From assembly GCF_041021895.1 (NCBI RefSeq), contig NZ_CP157428.1:186001-250000 (forward strand): a stretch of DNA of 64,000 nt, written 5' to 3'. This DNA comes from Acinetobacter sp. XH1741. Lineage in GTDB: Bacteria > Pseudomonadota > Gammaproteobacteria > Pseudomonadales > Moraxellaceae. Below are positions 1 to 7,720 of the stretch, piece after piece (the stretch's first letter is position 1; each line of letters begins with the position of its first letter). The translations under genes were made by a program, and so were the position numbers. The notes under the pieces were generated by a model, which was given only the letters and a program-made list of their open reading frames with translations, did no database searches and was not told the origin of the DNA.

Positions 1-139
1 CTACTACGAATTTATTGTGTACAACTTCATGACGCACATAAATAGGAGGATTAAAGCATTCCAAAGCCCGATTGACGATTGCTATGGCTCGATCAACACC
101 GGCACAAAAACCACGCGGATTAGCTAACACAATTTCCAT
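1..139 (-). CDS. ispH: 4-hydroxy-3-methylbut-2-enyl diphosphate reductase, N-terminal part (cut by window edge)
   Basis: Only the first 46 codons are inside the window. The minus-strand translation begins [19 protein letters not shown] and continues through [12 protein letters not shown], the N-terminal signature of IspH/LytB. It includes the first iron-sulfur cysteine in the GFCAGV motif and the conserved histidine of RHEVVHN. The enzyme carries out the last step of the non-mevalonate isoprenoid pathway in the cytosol with a [4Fe-4S] cluster. It is divergent from gmk, with about 120 bp between the two starts. Identification is firm; the rest of the gene lies outside the window. Confidence 0.95.
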   Translation of the reverse strand, partial: MEIVLANPRGFCAGVDRAIAIVNRALECFNPPIYVRHEVVHNKFVV

Positions 140-199
140 AACAGCCTCAAAATTTATAAAAATAGGGGAACTTCTATTAAATATTTGCAGTTAAAACTA

Positions 200-228
200 T
201 TCAGTTTAAACGCACGGTACACTACAAT
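200..228 (+). promoter_or_regulatory. Candidate sigma-70 promoter of gmk
   Basis: A weak -35 (TTCAGT, 200-205) is followed after 17 bp by a good -10 (TACAAT, 223-228). Transcription would start near 235, about 28 nt before the chosen gmk ATG. This argues against the upstream in-frame TTG at 185 being the start. Confidence 0.4.
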
Positions 229-262
229 AGCGAAGATATTTTATCATATCAGGAAAAATATC

Positions 263-892
263 ATGTCGGGTCTATTGTTTGTCGTTTCTGCTGCATCAGG
301 AACGGGCAAAACATCTTTGGTGAAAGCCCTACTTGACCGTGTGAGCAATTTACATGTTTCAGTCTCGCATACTACCCGAGGTCAACGACCAGGTGAGTTA
401 GATGGTGTTCACTATCACTTCACAACAAAAGATGAATTTCTAGACCAGGTCAACCAAGATGGTTTTATTGAATACGCTGAAGTATTTGGTAACTATTATG
501 GCACTTCGCAAGCAACCGTAAAACAACAGTTAGCTCAAGGACATGATGTCTTGCTTGAAATTGACTGGCAAGGTGCAGAACAAGTACGTAAGCTTTTTCC
601 TGAATCTAAACAAATCTTTATTTTACCCCCTACCCAATTTGATTTACGCCAGCGCTTATCTAACCGCGGTACAGATTCTGTTGAAGTTATTGAACATCGT
701 CTAAGCTGCGCTGTTGAAGACATGCAGCACTATGTAAATTTTGATTACATCATTATCAATGATGACTTTAATAAAGCCCTACATGAGATTGAAGCTGTGA
801 TTACAGCAAATCGTTTAGTCTTGTCACAGCAGGCAAAACGCCATCAAACTTTAATTCAAGACTTGATTACTCCTCAACCAAAACAGGAATAA
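263..892 (+). CDS. gmk: Guanylate kinase
   Basis: Phosphorylates GMP to GDP with ATP in the cytosol, in purine nucleotide supply. The 209-residue protein begins MSGLLFVVSAASGTGKTS, with the P-loop (SGTGKTS) at about residues 11-17. The GMP-binding region follows (SHTTRGQRPGE, then DGVHYHF). Length matches the E. coli enzyme (207). An in-frame TTG at 185 would add 26 residues unlike the family and would lie at or before the likely promoter, so the ATG at 263 is chosen. It is followed 72 bp later by rpoZ in the common gmk-rpoZ-spoT order. Confidence 0.96.
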   Translation: MSGLLFVVSAASGTGKTSLVKALLDRVSNLHVSVSHTTRGQRPGELDGVHYHFTTKDEFLDQVNQDGFIEYAEVFGNYYGTSQATVKQQLAQGHDVLLEIDWQGAEQVRKLFPESKQIFILPPTQFDLRQRLSNRGTDSVEVIEHRLSCAVEDMQHYVNFDYIIINDDFNKALHEIEAVITANRLVLSQQAKRHQTLIQDLITPQPKQE

Positions 893-893
893 C

Positions 894-922
894 TTGAGTC
901 TAGAACGAAAGCCTTTTATACT
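894..922 (+). promoter_or_regulatory. Candidate sigma-70 promoter of rpoZ
   Basis: TTGAGT (894-899), a 17-bp spacer and TATACT (917-922) lie between the gmk stop and the rpoZ ATG, a good match to the vegetative consensus. rpoZ can therefore be transcribed independently of gmk. This is sequence evidence only. Confidence 0.5.
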
Positions 923-964
923 ATTTAGTCTGTTCAAATTCACCATTCCAAAACGAGAACTTTT

Positions 965-1243
965 ATGGCACGCGTCACCGTTGAAGATTGTTTAGATCAT
1001 GTAGACAACCGTTTTGAGCTTGTGCTCGTTGCAAGTAAACGTGCTCGTCAATTGGCACGTCAAGGCATGGAGCCAACTGTAGAATGGGATAACGACAAAC
1101 CAACAGTTGTTGCTTTACGTGAAATCGCTGTAGGCCACGTAACAAAAGAAATTCTTAAGCAACGTGAGCAAGATTACCAAACTTCTAGTCTTGATCTTGC
1201 CCTTTCTACAAACAGCTTAAATTTAGAAGGTTTTTCTTTCTAA
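965..1243 (+). CDS. rpoZ: RNA polymerase omega subunit
   Basis: A 92-residue protein starting [20 protein letters not shown] and continuing [11 protein letters not shown], the conserved omega core that wraps the beta-prime C-terminus and assists RNA polymerase assembly. Omega also contributes to one ppGpp-binding site in gammaproteobacterial polymerase, so the linkage with spoT downstream is functionally apt. Length is normal (E. coli 91). It is followed by a strong intrinsic terminator and then spoT. Confidence 0.96.
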   Translation: MARVTVEDCLDHVDNRFELVLVASKRARQLARQGMEPTVEWDNDKPTVVALREIAVGHVTKEILKQREQDYQTSSLDLALSTNSLNLEGFSF

Positions 1244-1258
1244 TTATTCCTGTTTCTA

Positions 1259-1292
1259 TAAAAAACCATCGTTTTTTTGCGATGGTTTTTTA
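1259..1292 (+). terminator. Intrinsic terminator after rpoZ
   Basis: The stem CCATCG (1266-1271) pairs with CGATGG (1280-1285), extended by flanking A and T tracts and followed by a T run. It separates rpoZ from spoT, so spoT needs its own promoter in the 160 bp that follow. Confidence 0.85.
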
Positions 1293-1452
1293 TTTGGATT
1301 CATCCATATTAAAAACATATTGAGAAAAGCAATTATTTTCATTGAAAAAAAAATACACTTTTTCAAACGAAAAAATTGACAAGTTCCGCAATATGCTTTT
1401 CATTAAGAAGTAGATAGATTTAGTTTTTTAAGCAACAGAAAAAGGGTGGTCT

Positions 1453-3558
1453 ATGCCAGGCGAAGAGGTCAGCCAAGCCAAGCAACAGCTCAAATTAATT
1501 ATCGACCCTTACTTATCAGTAAGTGAAGTCGAGAAAGTGCTTGCTGCCTGTGATTTTGGAGATCTGGCACACACTGGTATTACCCGTAAAAGTGGTGAAC
1601 CCTATATTCTGCATCCGATAGCTGTAAGCTGTATTCTTGCTAACATGCGTTTAGATGCTGAAACTTTAATGGCTGCACTTTTGCATGATGTTATTGAAGA
1701 TACGCAATATACAAAAGAAGATATTACTGAGAAGTTTGGTCTAACAGTTGCCGAGCTAGTAGACGGCGTAACCAAGCTAAGTCAATCAAGCGATAAAGAA
1801 TATAATAAAGCAGCTTCATTCCGGAAAATCTTGCAAGCCACCTTACAAGATCCGCGTGTCATTATTATTAAATTAGCAGATCGCTATCATAATATGACTA
1901 CTTTGGGTGCCTTACGTCCTGATAAACGTGCACGTATTGCCCAAGAAACTTTTGATATCTTTGTACCTATGGCAAGGTTAGTCGGCATGAACGAAATGGC
2001 TGATAATCTTGAAAATTTGTGTTATCAAAATCTAGATTTAGATATGTTTGATAACGTTCAAAATGCCTTACTCCAAACTAAACCAGAGCGATGTAAATAC
2101 CAAAGTATCTGGGAACAAAATCTTGCAGAGCTTCTGCACAATTACCATATTCAAGGCCGCATTAAAAAGAAAAATAATAATATTGAGCTATTACGCCATT
2201 TCGTTAAAAATGAGATGGATTTACAAGAACTTACTCATAGCCATGCCTTTGAAATCGTTTTACAGTCTATCGTTGACTGTGATCGTTTATTCGCAGCCTT
2301 AAAAGAAAATTTCCAAGTCATCGAATATCAAGATCATATCCGTCGTCCATTACCGGGTGGTAATCAGTCTTTATTGATCAAGCTCAAAGGCGAAAAAACG
2401 ACACTATCGCTTACCATTCAAACTGAGCTCATGCGTAAAGCTGCTCGTTTCGGCGTTGTACTCGGCGAAAATGCTCCGCAAACTTGTCGCTCTGCTATTC
2501 AGGCATCAATGCAAAACTTAAATACACTCATTGATGGCGAATGCGCTAAAACAACTTTTAATGATTTACTCGATTACTTACATCAAGAAAAAATTTGGGT
2601 CTATACCCCACACGGCCAATTGCATGAATTACCACAAGGTGCAACAGTAGTTGACTTCGCCTATTCAGCAAGCCTTTTCTTGGGTAACCATGCCGTAGGT
2701 GCGAAAGTTGATGGTGAAATTAAACCACTTTCAACACCATTAGTTAGTGGGCAAGTCATTGAAATCATCACTGATGTTTTAGCGACTCCAAATCCAGATT
2801 GGCTGAGTTTCATTAACACCCAGAAAGCTCGTCGCGCTTTACAACATGTACTCAAAGACCAAGATATTGAAGAACAACGTTTAGTTGGTGCTCAAGCACT
2901 ATCACGAGCATTAAAACTCTTTAATCGTTCAATCAATGATCTTTCAGAAGCAGATTGGTTAGATCTCTTACAATGGCGTCATATTGATAATAAAGATGCA
3001 TTATTTGAGCAAATCGCAGTCGGTGACTTACTTCCCCAACTTGTAGCTAACCATTTATTTGCAAATGACAAACATCCACAAGTAGAAAATTCAGACCGAT
3101 TAATTCAGGGTACTGAAGGCATCGATGTTAAATATGCTCACTGCTGTAACCCTGTATTGGGCGATCTAATTCAAGGTCATTTAACACGCCGCGGATTAAT
3201 TGTGCATCGCATCCGTTGTCATAATTTAATTCATGAACAACATTTGCACCCAGAAAATATTATGCCACTTCAATGGAAAGCAGATGACGTAGATGATGTA
3301 CGTTTTACTGCCTACCTTGCGATTTATATGACAATGAATGATGAACAGGTATCAGATCTTATCTATCAATGTCGTAAAAATAATGCAGGGGTAGAAATGG
3401 TGCATTCCAATGAACAACGAACGTTCTTCAATATTGTGGTGAATAATCGTAAGCATATTGCAAAAGTCATTCGTGATTTGCGCATGCATTATGGGTTCCC
3501 ACGTATTGAGCGTTTAGATGCTCCAGCTCCACAAGCGGAAATTTCCAAAGTTAGCTAA
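1453..3558 (+). CDS. spoT: SpoT-type (p)ppGpp hydrolase with degenerate synthetase domain
   Basis: A 701-residue RelA/SpoT-family protein. The N-terminal HD hydrolase domain is intact: HPIAV with H54, HDVIEDT at 78-84, and LADRYHNM with D143 and N147. The synthetase domain (about 210-345) is decayed: the catalytic aspartate region of SpoT (TDVYAFR) reads THSHAFE at 261-267, the GYQSLH motif reads GGNQSLL, and the EVQIRT motif reads SLTIQT. A TGS domain (about 378-442), a Cys-containing region near KYAHCCNP and a C-terminal ACT domain follow. I therefore expect hydrolase-only activity, in line with what is known of SpoT in Moraxellaceae; alarmone synthesis would depend on a separate RelA. The ATG at 1453 follows a GGGTGG sequence. 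Confidence 0.93.
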   Translation: MPGEEVSQAKQQLKLIIDPYLSVSEVEKVLAACDFGDLAHTGITRKSGEPYILHPIAVSCILANMRLDAETLMAALLHDVIEDTQYTKEDITEKFGLTVAELVDGVTKLSQSSDKEYNKAASFRKILQATLQDPRVIIIKLADRYHNMTTLGALRPDKRARIAQETFDIFVPMARLVGMNEMADNLENLCYQNLDLDMFDNVQNALLQTKPERCKYQSIWEQNLAELLHNYHIQGRIKKKNNNIELLRHFVKNEMDLQELTHSHAFEIVLQSIVDCDRLFAALKENFQVIEYQDHIRRPLPGGNQSLLIKLKGEKTTLSLTIQTELMRKAARFGVVLGENAPQTCRSAIQASMQNLNTLIDGECAKTTFNDLLDYLHQEKIWVYTPHGQLHELPQGATVVDFAYSASLFLGNHAVGAKVDGEIKPLSTPLVSGQVIEIITDVLATPNPDWLSFINTQKARRALQHVLKDQDIEEQRLVGAQALSRALKLFNRSINDLSEADWLDLLQWRHIDNKDALFEQIAVGDLLPQLVANHLFANDKHPQVENSDRLIQGTEGIDVKYAHCCNPVLGDLIQGHLTRRGLIVHRIRCHNLIHEQHLHPENIMPLQWKADDVDDVRFTAYLAIYMTMNDEQVSDLIYQCRKNNAGVEMVHSNEQRTFFNIVVNNRKHIAKVIRDLRMHYGFPRIERLDAPAPQAEISKVS

Positions 3559-3610
3559 AATTTGTTCTGCTTTACTAAAATCTAACTTTCCAGAAGCACA
3601 TAATTAATTA

Positions 3611-3646
3611 AATCGATGATACTTTTGTCAAAACGTATCATCGATT
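3611..3646 (+). repeat. Perfect 12-bp inverted repeat in the spoT-ridA gap
   Basis: AATCGATGATAC (3611-3622) and GTATCATCGATT (3635-3646) are perfect inverse complements. The 12-nt interval is itself TTTTG-T-CAAAA-C, so the whole element can form a nearly continuous stem of about 17 bp with one bulged C. No T run follows, so it is not a standard terminator. It ends 33 bp before the ridA start and could be an operator or a leader hairpin. Confidence 0.7.
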
Positions 3647-3679
3647 ATGATGGAAAAAGATTTAATCAAGGAGAACCAA

Positions 3680-4063
3680 ATGTCCCGCCAAGTTATTCAT
3701 ACTGAAAATGCCCCTGCTGCTATCGGCACATATTCTCAAGCCATTTTAGTAGGCAACACCCTCTATCTATCAGGGCAAATTGGTTTAGACCCTTACAGTA
3801 TGGAACTTGTAGAAGGCATTGAAGCTCAAATCCGTCGTGTATTTGATAACCTAAAAGCAGTATGTGAAGCTGCAGGTGGCTCACTTGCAGATATTGCCAA
3901 GCTCAATATTTTTCTTACTGATTTATCTAACTTTCAACTTGTAAACCAAATTATGGGTGAATATTTTGCTCAGCCCTACCCAGCTCGTGCTGCCCTTGGA
4001 GTAGCAAGCCTGCCTAAAGGTGCTTTAGTGGAAATGGATGGAATTGTTATTATTAATCAATAA
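3680..4063 (+). CDS. ridA: RidA family reactive enamine/imine deaminase
   Basis: A 127-residue Rid/YjgF/UK114 protein that hydrolyses 2-aminoacrylate and related enamines released by PLP enzymes, protecting the cell. Family landmarks are [13 protein letters not shown] near the N-terminus, [10 protein letters not shown], and [20 protein letters not shown] near the C-terminus, which includes the conserved arginine. The ATG at 3680 is preceded by AAGGAG; an in-frame ATG at 3647 would add 11 atypical residues and lies next to the inverted repeat. The gene stands alone between spoT and a terminator. Confidence 0.93.
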   Translation: MSRQVIHTENAPAAIGTYSQAILVGNTLYLSGQIGLDPYSMELVEGIEAQIRRVFDNLKAVCEAAGGSLADIAKLNIFLTDLSNFQLVNQIMGEYFAQPYPARAALGVASLPKGALVEMDGIVIINQ

Positions 4064-4112
4064 TATAAACATTAATCAAATAACCAGTTTTTATAATATT
4101 TAGCTCTAAATT

Positions 4113-4177
4113 AAATACCATCTATATTTAAAAATCTAAATAACTTTTAGATTTCCACTTAGGTGGTATTTTTTTAT
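4113..4177 (+). terminator. Intrinsic terminator after ridA
   Basis: AAATACCATCT (4113-4123) pairs with AGGTGGTATTT (from 4161) with one G-T pair, followed by a T run. The long loop holds a second small stem (AAATCTAAA with TTTAGATTT). It separates ridA from the Fur-controlled bfd promoter. Confidence 0.65.
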
Positions 4178-4220
4178 CCAAAATCCCAATAAAGATAAAT
4201 GAGATTTTAAATGAATTTCA

Positions 4221-4258
4221 TTGACAAACGATAATAATTATCAATAATATCAATTATC
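4221..4258 (+). promoter_or_regulatory. Fur-type operator over the bfd promoter
   Basis: A -35 TTGACA (4221-4226) and a -10-like TAATAT (4245-4250, 18-bp spacer) are overlaid by GATAATAATTATC (4230-4242). A further AATATCAATTATC-type arm ends at 4258. These are repeated GATAAT/ATTATC hexamers in the arrangement of Fur boxes. It implies iron-dependent repression of bfd, as known for bfd in other gammaproteobacteria. The site is inferred from sequence only. Confidence 0.7.
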
Positions 4259-4283
4259 GCATTTATATTTGGGGATCACTCCC

Positions 4284-4478
4284 ATGTACGTTTGCTTGTG
4301 TCGTGGCATTACCGATCAGGATATTAAAGACGCTATTGAAAATGGCGCTGAAAGCTATCGTGAAATTCGCGATTTGCTTGATCTAGGTACTTGCTGTGGA
4401 CGCTGTGCACCTGAAGCACGTGCTATTATTAGTGATGAATTAGCAGAAATTGCTGCGCGTATTTCTGTCGCTGCATAA
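4284..4478 (+). CDS. bfd: Bacterioferritin-associated ferredoxin
   Basis: A 64-residue [2Fe-2S] protein beginning MYVCLCRGITDQDI. The four cluster cysteines are C4 and C6 (CxC) and the later CCGRCAP pair. Bfd donates electrons to the haem of bacterioferritin to release stored iron. The ATG at 4284 matches the family length; the upstream in-frame ATG at 4269 would add MGITP. The preceding Fur-type operator fits induction under iron limitation, and bfr follows on the same strand 245 bp later behind its own terminator and promoter. Confidence 0.95.
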   Translation: MYVCLCRGITDQDIKDAIENGAESYREIRDLLDLGTCCGRCAPEARAIISDELAEIAARISVAA

Positions 4479-4516
4479 TAAAAATTAATATTTAACAGAA
4501 AATTATTGACTCCTCC

Positions 4517-4566
4517 ACCGCTTTTTGCGGAACTTTAATTGTTCCTCATTCAAGCGGTTTTTTTTG
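4517..4566 (+). terminator. Intrinsic terminator after bfd
   Basis: ACCGCTT (4517-4523) pairs with AAGCGGT (4552-4558), with inner pairing of AAC and GTT, followed by eight Ts. An alternative local hairpin CCGC-TTTTT-GCGG is also possible. It indicates bfd and bfr are separate transcripts. Confidence 0.6.
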
Positions 4567-4605
4567 GAAGGAAATTCAGCTTTACCAATATTGTGTTGTT
4601 TTTGA

Positions 4606-4633
4606 TTGCGATTTTCATTTGCTGTTCTATAAA
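4606..4633 (+). promoter_or_regulatory. Candidate promoter of bfr
   Basis: TTGCGA (4606-4611), a 16-bp spacer and TATAAA (4628-4633). The leader of about 85 nt contains an 8-bp inverted repeat, TGCCTTAA (4679-4686) and TTAAGGCA (4693-4700), shortly before the ribosome binding site. No Fur-type box is visible here, unlike at bfd. Confidence 0.4.
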
Positions 4634-4723
4634 TTACTCGCCATATCTATGATTGTTCACTAAAATGAATTCATAGATTGCCTTAATTGAATTTAAGGCA
4701 GAAATTGTTTTGGAGTAGCTACA

Positions 4724-5188
4724 ATGAAAGGCAATCGTGATGTCATTAATCAGCTCAACCAAGTGCTGTATCATCATTTAACTGCAATTAATCAATACTT
4801 TTTACACTCTCGCATGTTTAATGACTGGGGAATTGAACAATTAGGTTCTGCTGAATATAAAGAATCAATTCGTCAAATGAAACATGCTGACAAAATTATT
4901 GAACGTATCTTATTTTTAGAAGGTCTTCCTAACCTTCAACACTTAGGTAAACTTTATATTGGTCAACACACAGAAGAAGTTCTACACTGTGACATTCGTA
5001 AAGTAAAAGAAAACATTGAAGCGATTCAAAAGGCAGTCGCTTTAGCTGAAACAGAACAAGACTATGTGACTCGCGATCTTGTTCAAGAGATTTTAGAAAA
5101 AGAAGAAGAATATTGGGATTGGTTAGATACTCAAATTGATCTTATCGGTAGTGTTGGTATTGAAAATTATATCCAGAGCCAAATGTAA
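4724..5188 (+). CDS. bfr: Bacterioferritin subunit, haem-binding type with degraded ferroxidase centre
   Basis: A 154-residue ferritin-fold protein with the Bfr signature (LTAINQYFLHSRM, ERILFLEGLPN). The haem-ligand methionine M52 in QMKHAD is present. Of the six diiron ligands of E. coli Bfr (E18, E51, H54, E94, E127, H130), only H54 and E127 are kept; the others read H18, Q51, V94 and Y130. This subunit therefore probably contributes haem and shell structure but little ferroxidase activity, and would need a partner subunit encoded elsewhere, as described for two-subunit bacterioferritins in other bacteria. The pairing with bfd fits iron release through the haem. Confidence 0.92.
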   Translation: MKGNRDVINQLNQVLYHHLTAINQYFLHSRMFNDWGIEQLGSAEYKESIRQMKHADKIIERILFLEGLPNLQHLGKLYIGQHTEEVLHCDIRKVKENIEAIQKAVALAETEQDYVTRDLVQEILEKEEEYWDWLDTQIDLIGSVGIENYIQSQM

Positions 5189-5196
5189 TTTCTCAT

Positions 5197-5230
5197 AAAA
5201 AAATCCCCTTGTACTCAAGGGGATTTTTTT
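5197..5230. terminator. Bidirectional terminator between bfr and the oligosaccharyltransferase gene
   Basis: AAAAAAATCCCCTT (5197-5210) and AAGGGGATTTTTTT (5217-5230) form a perfect stem with T runs in both directions. It serves the convergent bfr and pglL genes and touches the stop codon of the latter. Confidence 0.9.
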
Positions 5231-6857
5231 ATTTATCTTTTAATAATTGTGGCAGTGTTATTTGCTGCCCATATAAATGCTGCAAAATAAATATTTGCTG
5301 TTCTGCTTGCTCTACTTTTCCATTATAAGCAAGCAATTGAGCGTATTTACGTAAGTTATATGGGGTTGCTTTGTTCTTCACGAAATTCCCCCATTGAGCT
5401 AATTCCGCTTCTGATAAGGTTATTTGGGGGCTAAGCTCAATCCACTTTAAACGTCGCTCAAACTGCGTTAAAACAAAAATCTGGCTACTTCCCATCAACT
5501 CAGCATTTGGCTGCTTATTTTTAAATAGCAAGTTACTATTCATCACATAGACATTGTAGTCGCGCCAAATCGCAACAATCAGTACTAAACTGATCCCCCA
5601 AATGAAGCGCAGAATCTGTTTGCTAAGCTCAATACCTTTTAGTACAGGAGTCTGTGCTTGAATTACACCTAATAAAAAACCACAAGTCAGCAAGAAATAA
5701 GCATAGCGCTGCGGAAACTCTAACATTGCATGAATAAGCACGGTACACACCATCATTATTGCAATAATCGAGATCGTTTCTTTCGCTTGCTGATTTAAAA
5801 AAAACAGCCAGCATGCAAAGTAAGCAATCATCACTGTACCAATTGGAACACCATTCCAAATAATAAGATCTAGCAGCACATTATGAGCACTGGTCGTCCA
5901 CTCTGAAGTTGGAAAAAGAGCATAAGCTGACATTTGAGCAACACTGGTTTGATTCCAACCATAGCCCAACCAAGGGTGTTGCTGAACAGCAAGTAACATT
6001 TGCGTCCAAATATTAAAACGCAAATATCCAGAGCTTGCCCGCTCAGCCAAGCTACTCGCCTGAGTTATGTCTGTATGTGACCATGCCTCAATTAAGCTTG
6101 TAAGGAATGGTAAAATAACGCCAGCCATGAGGAAAAAACCAGCACACCATAATAAGCCTTGAAATAGTCCAAAACGCTTAGGTTTATTAAACTGCTTAAT
6201 GACCCAATAGATAAGTAAGAATGGAAAAACAACCCAGGAAGTTCGGGATTGGCTCAGTACAACTGCAAATAAAACAGTCAATGCTGATGGCAAGAGTAAC
6301 CAAACTGATGCTTTATTCTTTTCATATAAATATAAGCACCCTAATAGCCCCATAATGAGAAAGGTTGCCATATTGTTAGGTTGGCCAAAATTACCATAGG
6401 GGCGATTACCAATCAAATGCAGCATATGTGCAAAATGTGTATCAATATTTAACCACTGACAAATCGCTATAAGGCTAGTTGCAACTGAAACAATAACAGT
6501 AAGTAAACTAAACCCTGTAAAGATTTGATCCCGCTGTTGTTGATCTAGTGATAGGTTATAACCTGCCACCACCATAAACCAGAAGCCCAACAAGTAAAGT
6601 GAACTTAGCAAAGCTGTACTAAAATCGAAAACTAGACCAAAAGCCCACTGCACTAGTGGAATTAAAATAAATGGCAATAGTAACAATTGTGCGCGTGGAA
6701 TTTTAATATTTTGATGAAAAAGTGCAGCTAAGACACTTAGACCTGCCGCAAAAGTACTCATCTCGCTAGAAAACATCACCCAAGGGGTATAGTGAAATGG
6801 CGATAGCCACGCAAAACCTAACAGAATTGCTGCGAGGAACAGAAAGAATACTTGCAT
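5229..6857 (-). CDS. pglL: PglL/TfpO-family protein O-oligosaccharyltransferase (Wzy_C domain)
   Basis: A 542-residue polytopic inner-membrane protein with about ten to twelve hydrophobic segments and the family landmark NRPYGNFGQPNNMATF (about residues 151-166), followed by the Wzy_C/ligase periplasmic region (HPWLGYGWNQTS) and a soluble C-terminal tail. These enzymes transfer a lipid-linked oligosaccharide to serine or threonine of periplasmic proteins. The pilin and a TfpZ-like gene lie directly upstream on the same strand, so the pilin is a likely substrate. In Acinetobacter, related genes at this location have been assigned to general PglL or to pilin-dedicated OTases (TfpO, PglS); sequence alone does not decide which. 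The start at 6857 lacks a clear ribosome binding site. Confidence 0.82.
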   Translation of the reverse strand: MQVFFLFLAAILLGFAWLSPFHYTPWVMFSSEMSTFAAGLSVLAALFHQNIKIPRAQLLLLPFILIPLVQWAFGLVFDFSTALLSSLYLLGFWFMVVAGYNLSLDQQQRDQIFTGFSLLTVIVSVATSLIAICQWLNIDTHFAHMLHLIGNRPYGNFGQPNNMATFLIMGLLGCLYLYEKNKASVWLLLPSALTVLFAVVLSQSRTSWVVFPFLLIYWVIKQFNKPKRFGLFQGLLWCAGFFLMAGVILPFLTSLIEAWSHTDITQASSLAERASSGYLRFNIWTQMLLAVQQHPWLGYGWNQTSVAQMSAYALFPTSEWTTSAHNVLLDLIIWNGVPIGTVMIAYFACWLFFLNQQAKETISIIAIMMVCTVLIHAMLEFPQRYAYFLLTCGFLLGVIQAQTPVLKGIELSKQILRFIWGISLVLIVAIWRDYNVYVMNSNLLFKNKQPNAELMGSSQIFVLTQFERRLKWIELSPQITLSEAELAQWGNFVKNKATPYNLRKYAQLLAYNGKVEQAEQQIFILQHLYGQQITLPQLLKDK

Positions 6858-6955
6858 AGTGACAGGTTATAGGCCAAAAACTTGAGAAGGATTATACATG
6901 GAAGAAAGTGAGAAGAATTAGCTTGTATATGTATCTTCTCACAAGAGTTCCTAAC

Positions 6956-7666
6956 TTATTTCCATGGTCTCAAATCTACAATTTTAACCACTTGAGCTGA
7001 GTTTTTATCCATTAAAACAACCATATCTACAGTATTTGCTTTTAAAGGAACCCATGAATTAGCTTCTGGATATTTTTTCAAAATATTTTCTACATCTTGT
7101 TTAGAGTTATATTCTTTAAGTCTTTCTAGATTTTGTAAATGTTGTAAAAGTTGTGATTTTATTTGACTCAATTCTTTATAGTTTTTTGGATCTTGTGCTA
7201 AAGCTATTCCACTGAATAACTCTTGAAACATTTCTTTCTGCTTTAATTGAGGAACATTAGAATATTGGATACCAACAAATTTTGGACCTAAACATGAAGG
7301 TTGATATGATTTAGAAATCACTTCATTATCACGTATTAATTCAAATTGATCGACACTGTATACTATCCATACAGGTCTGCCTTTAAATACATGATAACAG
7401 CCAAAAAGAAGCGCACTAATTTGAAAAATACAAATAATAGTCAAATCAAATTTTAGAGTTTTCTTACCTTCTTTATAAATAAATAAACCTAGTAGGGGCC
7501 CAACAATAACATCGACTAAAATTAGTAAAAATAATATATGTTCCAATCCAGTTGCTTTCTGCAAAGGAGTGGGATACCACATAAGAAAAATACAACAAAG
7601 CAATAAACTAATGACTATAAGTGAAAAAGTTATATGTACTATAAAAAACTTAATACGTTTACTCAT
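6956..7666 (-). CDS. TfpX/TfpZ-family type IV pilin accessory protein
   Basis: A 236-residue protein with four N-terminal hydrophobic segments (about 7-30, 42-63, 73-92 and a weaker one after), then a periplasm-type soluble domain with conserved-looking KSYQPSCLGPKFVGI and WVPLKANTVDMVVLMD stretches. It resembles the accessory proteins encoded next to type IV pilins in Pseudomonas (TfpX/TfpZ), thought to help assembly or modification of the matching pilin type. It lies between pilA and the oligosaccharyltransferase, 98 bp before the latter. Base composition is somewhat more AT-rich than its neighbours, which suits an exchangeable pilin cassette. Family assignment is moderately sure. Confidence 0.7.
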   Translation of the reverse strand: MSKRIKFFIVHITFSLIVISLLLCCIFLMWYPTPLQKATGLEHILFLLILVDVIVGPLLGLFIYKEGKKTLKFDLTIICIFQISALLFGCYHVFKGRPVWIVYSVDQFELIRDNEVISKSYQPSCLGPKFVGIQYSNVPQLKQKEMFQELFSGIALAQDPKNYKELSQIKSQLLQHLQNLERLKEYNSKQDVENILKKYPEANSWVPLKANTVDMVVLMDKNSAQVVKIVDLRPWK

Positions 7667-7675
7667 ATGTAATCC

Positions 7676-7710
7676 AAGTAAAAAGCTGGAATAAATCCAG
7701 CTTTTTACTT
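7676..7710 (-). terminator. Strong hairpin terminator between pilA and the accessory gene
   Basis: AAGTAAAAAGCTGGA (7676-7690) and TCCAGCTTTTTACTT (7696-7710) form a perfect 15-bp stem with a 5-nt loop just after the pilA stop. It should end or attenuate the abundant pilA transcript before the tfpZ-like start at 7666. Confidence 0.85.
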
Positions 7711-7720
7711 TAAAAATTAA

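Noticed and set aside
185..262. N-terminal extension of gmk from a TTG at 185
   Set aside because: The extra 26 residues do not resemble guanylate kinases, and the likely -10 element (223-228) lies within it.
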